Shown here one piece after another: positions 63,888 through 64,000 of a stretch of 64,000 nucleotides of DNA. The DNA is from Diogma glabrata (Eukaryota; Arthropoda; Insecta; Diptera; Cylindrotomidae): positions 113,189,746 through 113,253,745 of the forward strand of contig OY856187.1 in assembly GCA_963693315.1 (NCBI GenBank), given 5' to 3'. The position numbers and the translations under genes are program-made. Within the stretch, counting starts at the first letter, position 1. The number at the start of each line of letters is the position of its first letter. The notes below the pieces were generated by a model. That model was not told the origin of the DNA. It made no database searches and worked only from the letters and a program-made list of their open reading frames with translations.

Positions 63888-64000
63888 AAATAGTAAATTT
63901 ATGCACAATCTAGTTAGCACGTTTTCACCGTTCCACTTTCTCGCAATAGTATTTTTAATTAGTTAGTATTTGGAAGAATGTTTGCATTTTGTCGCACATT
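63888..64000. other. window edge, non-coding
   Basis: Short A/T-rich tail with nothing recognised. Confidence 0.4.

Overview
This is a gene-poor, very A+T-rich stretch of a eukaryotic genome, almost certainly an insect and most likely a fly (Diptera; a calyptrate-fly-like genome would fit). The basis is the mix of elements: Ty3/Gypsy LTR retrotransposons, a non-LTR retrotransposon with an endonuclease and reverse transcriptase, hAT-like remnants, foldback/MITE palindromes and long simple satellites. One short exon matches the C-terminus of an insect SLC17-type transporter. The species assignment is inference. I see no operons, bacterial genes, CRISPR arrays, rRNA or tRNA genes.

Layout. 1-4030 is A+T-rich non-coding DNA. 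4031-7960 (minus) is a decayed non-LTR retrotransposon with endonuclease and RT remnants. 8-11.3 kb shows nothing coding. 11.33-13.51 kb is a degenerate satellite with an embedded palindrome. 13.5-17.1 kb is non-coding, with a G19 tract and an inverted-repeat element. 17.13-21.5 kb (minus) holds a gypsy RT fragment and then a decayed gypsy copy (gag, protease, RT, integrase), itself interrupted by a LINE 3' end. 23.7 kb has an orphan minus-strand primer-binding site. 25.75-26.36 kb is a candidate MITE. 28.43-30.91 kb is an 8-bp satellite of about 300 copies. 31.2-32.3, 40.7-41.6 and 52.0-53.2 kb are three diverged copies of one repeat family. 35.42-38.15 kb is a foldback element with long inverted arms. 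A second orphan primer-binding site at 40.24 kb is followed by a 200-N assembly gap.

The best-preserved element is a Ty3/Gypsy retrotransposon at 42038-50995. It has two LTRs of about 1.04 and 1.13 kb that differ at only about nine bases by eye. It sits inside an (AT)n microsatellite, has a 2.2-kb leader, and carries a single fused gag-pol reading frame (45325-49545) broken by one in-frame amber stop near the end of integrase. Its leader holds eleven copies of TGTANATA, the Pumilio/PUF consensus, within 168 bp. This is the most intriguing signal in the window.

From 53.6 kb to the end come a palindromic MITE, two decayed minus-strand gypsy remnants (54.69-58.62 kb, one split by a nested insertion), the likely last coding exon of an SLC17-family transporter (59266-59496, minus), a hAT-type terminus (60465), a fossil hAT/BED-type transposase (62.80-63.48 kb) and a 321-bp near-perfect palindrome (63567-63887). 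Apart from the SLC17 exon, no host gene can be supported. All decayed gypsy and LINE remnants lie on the minus strand, while the young element lies on the plus strand.
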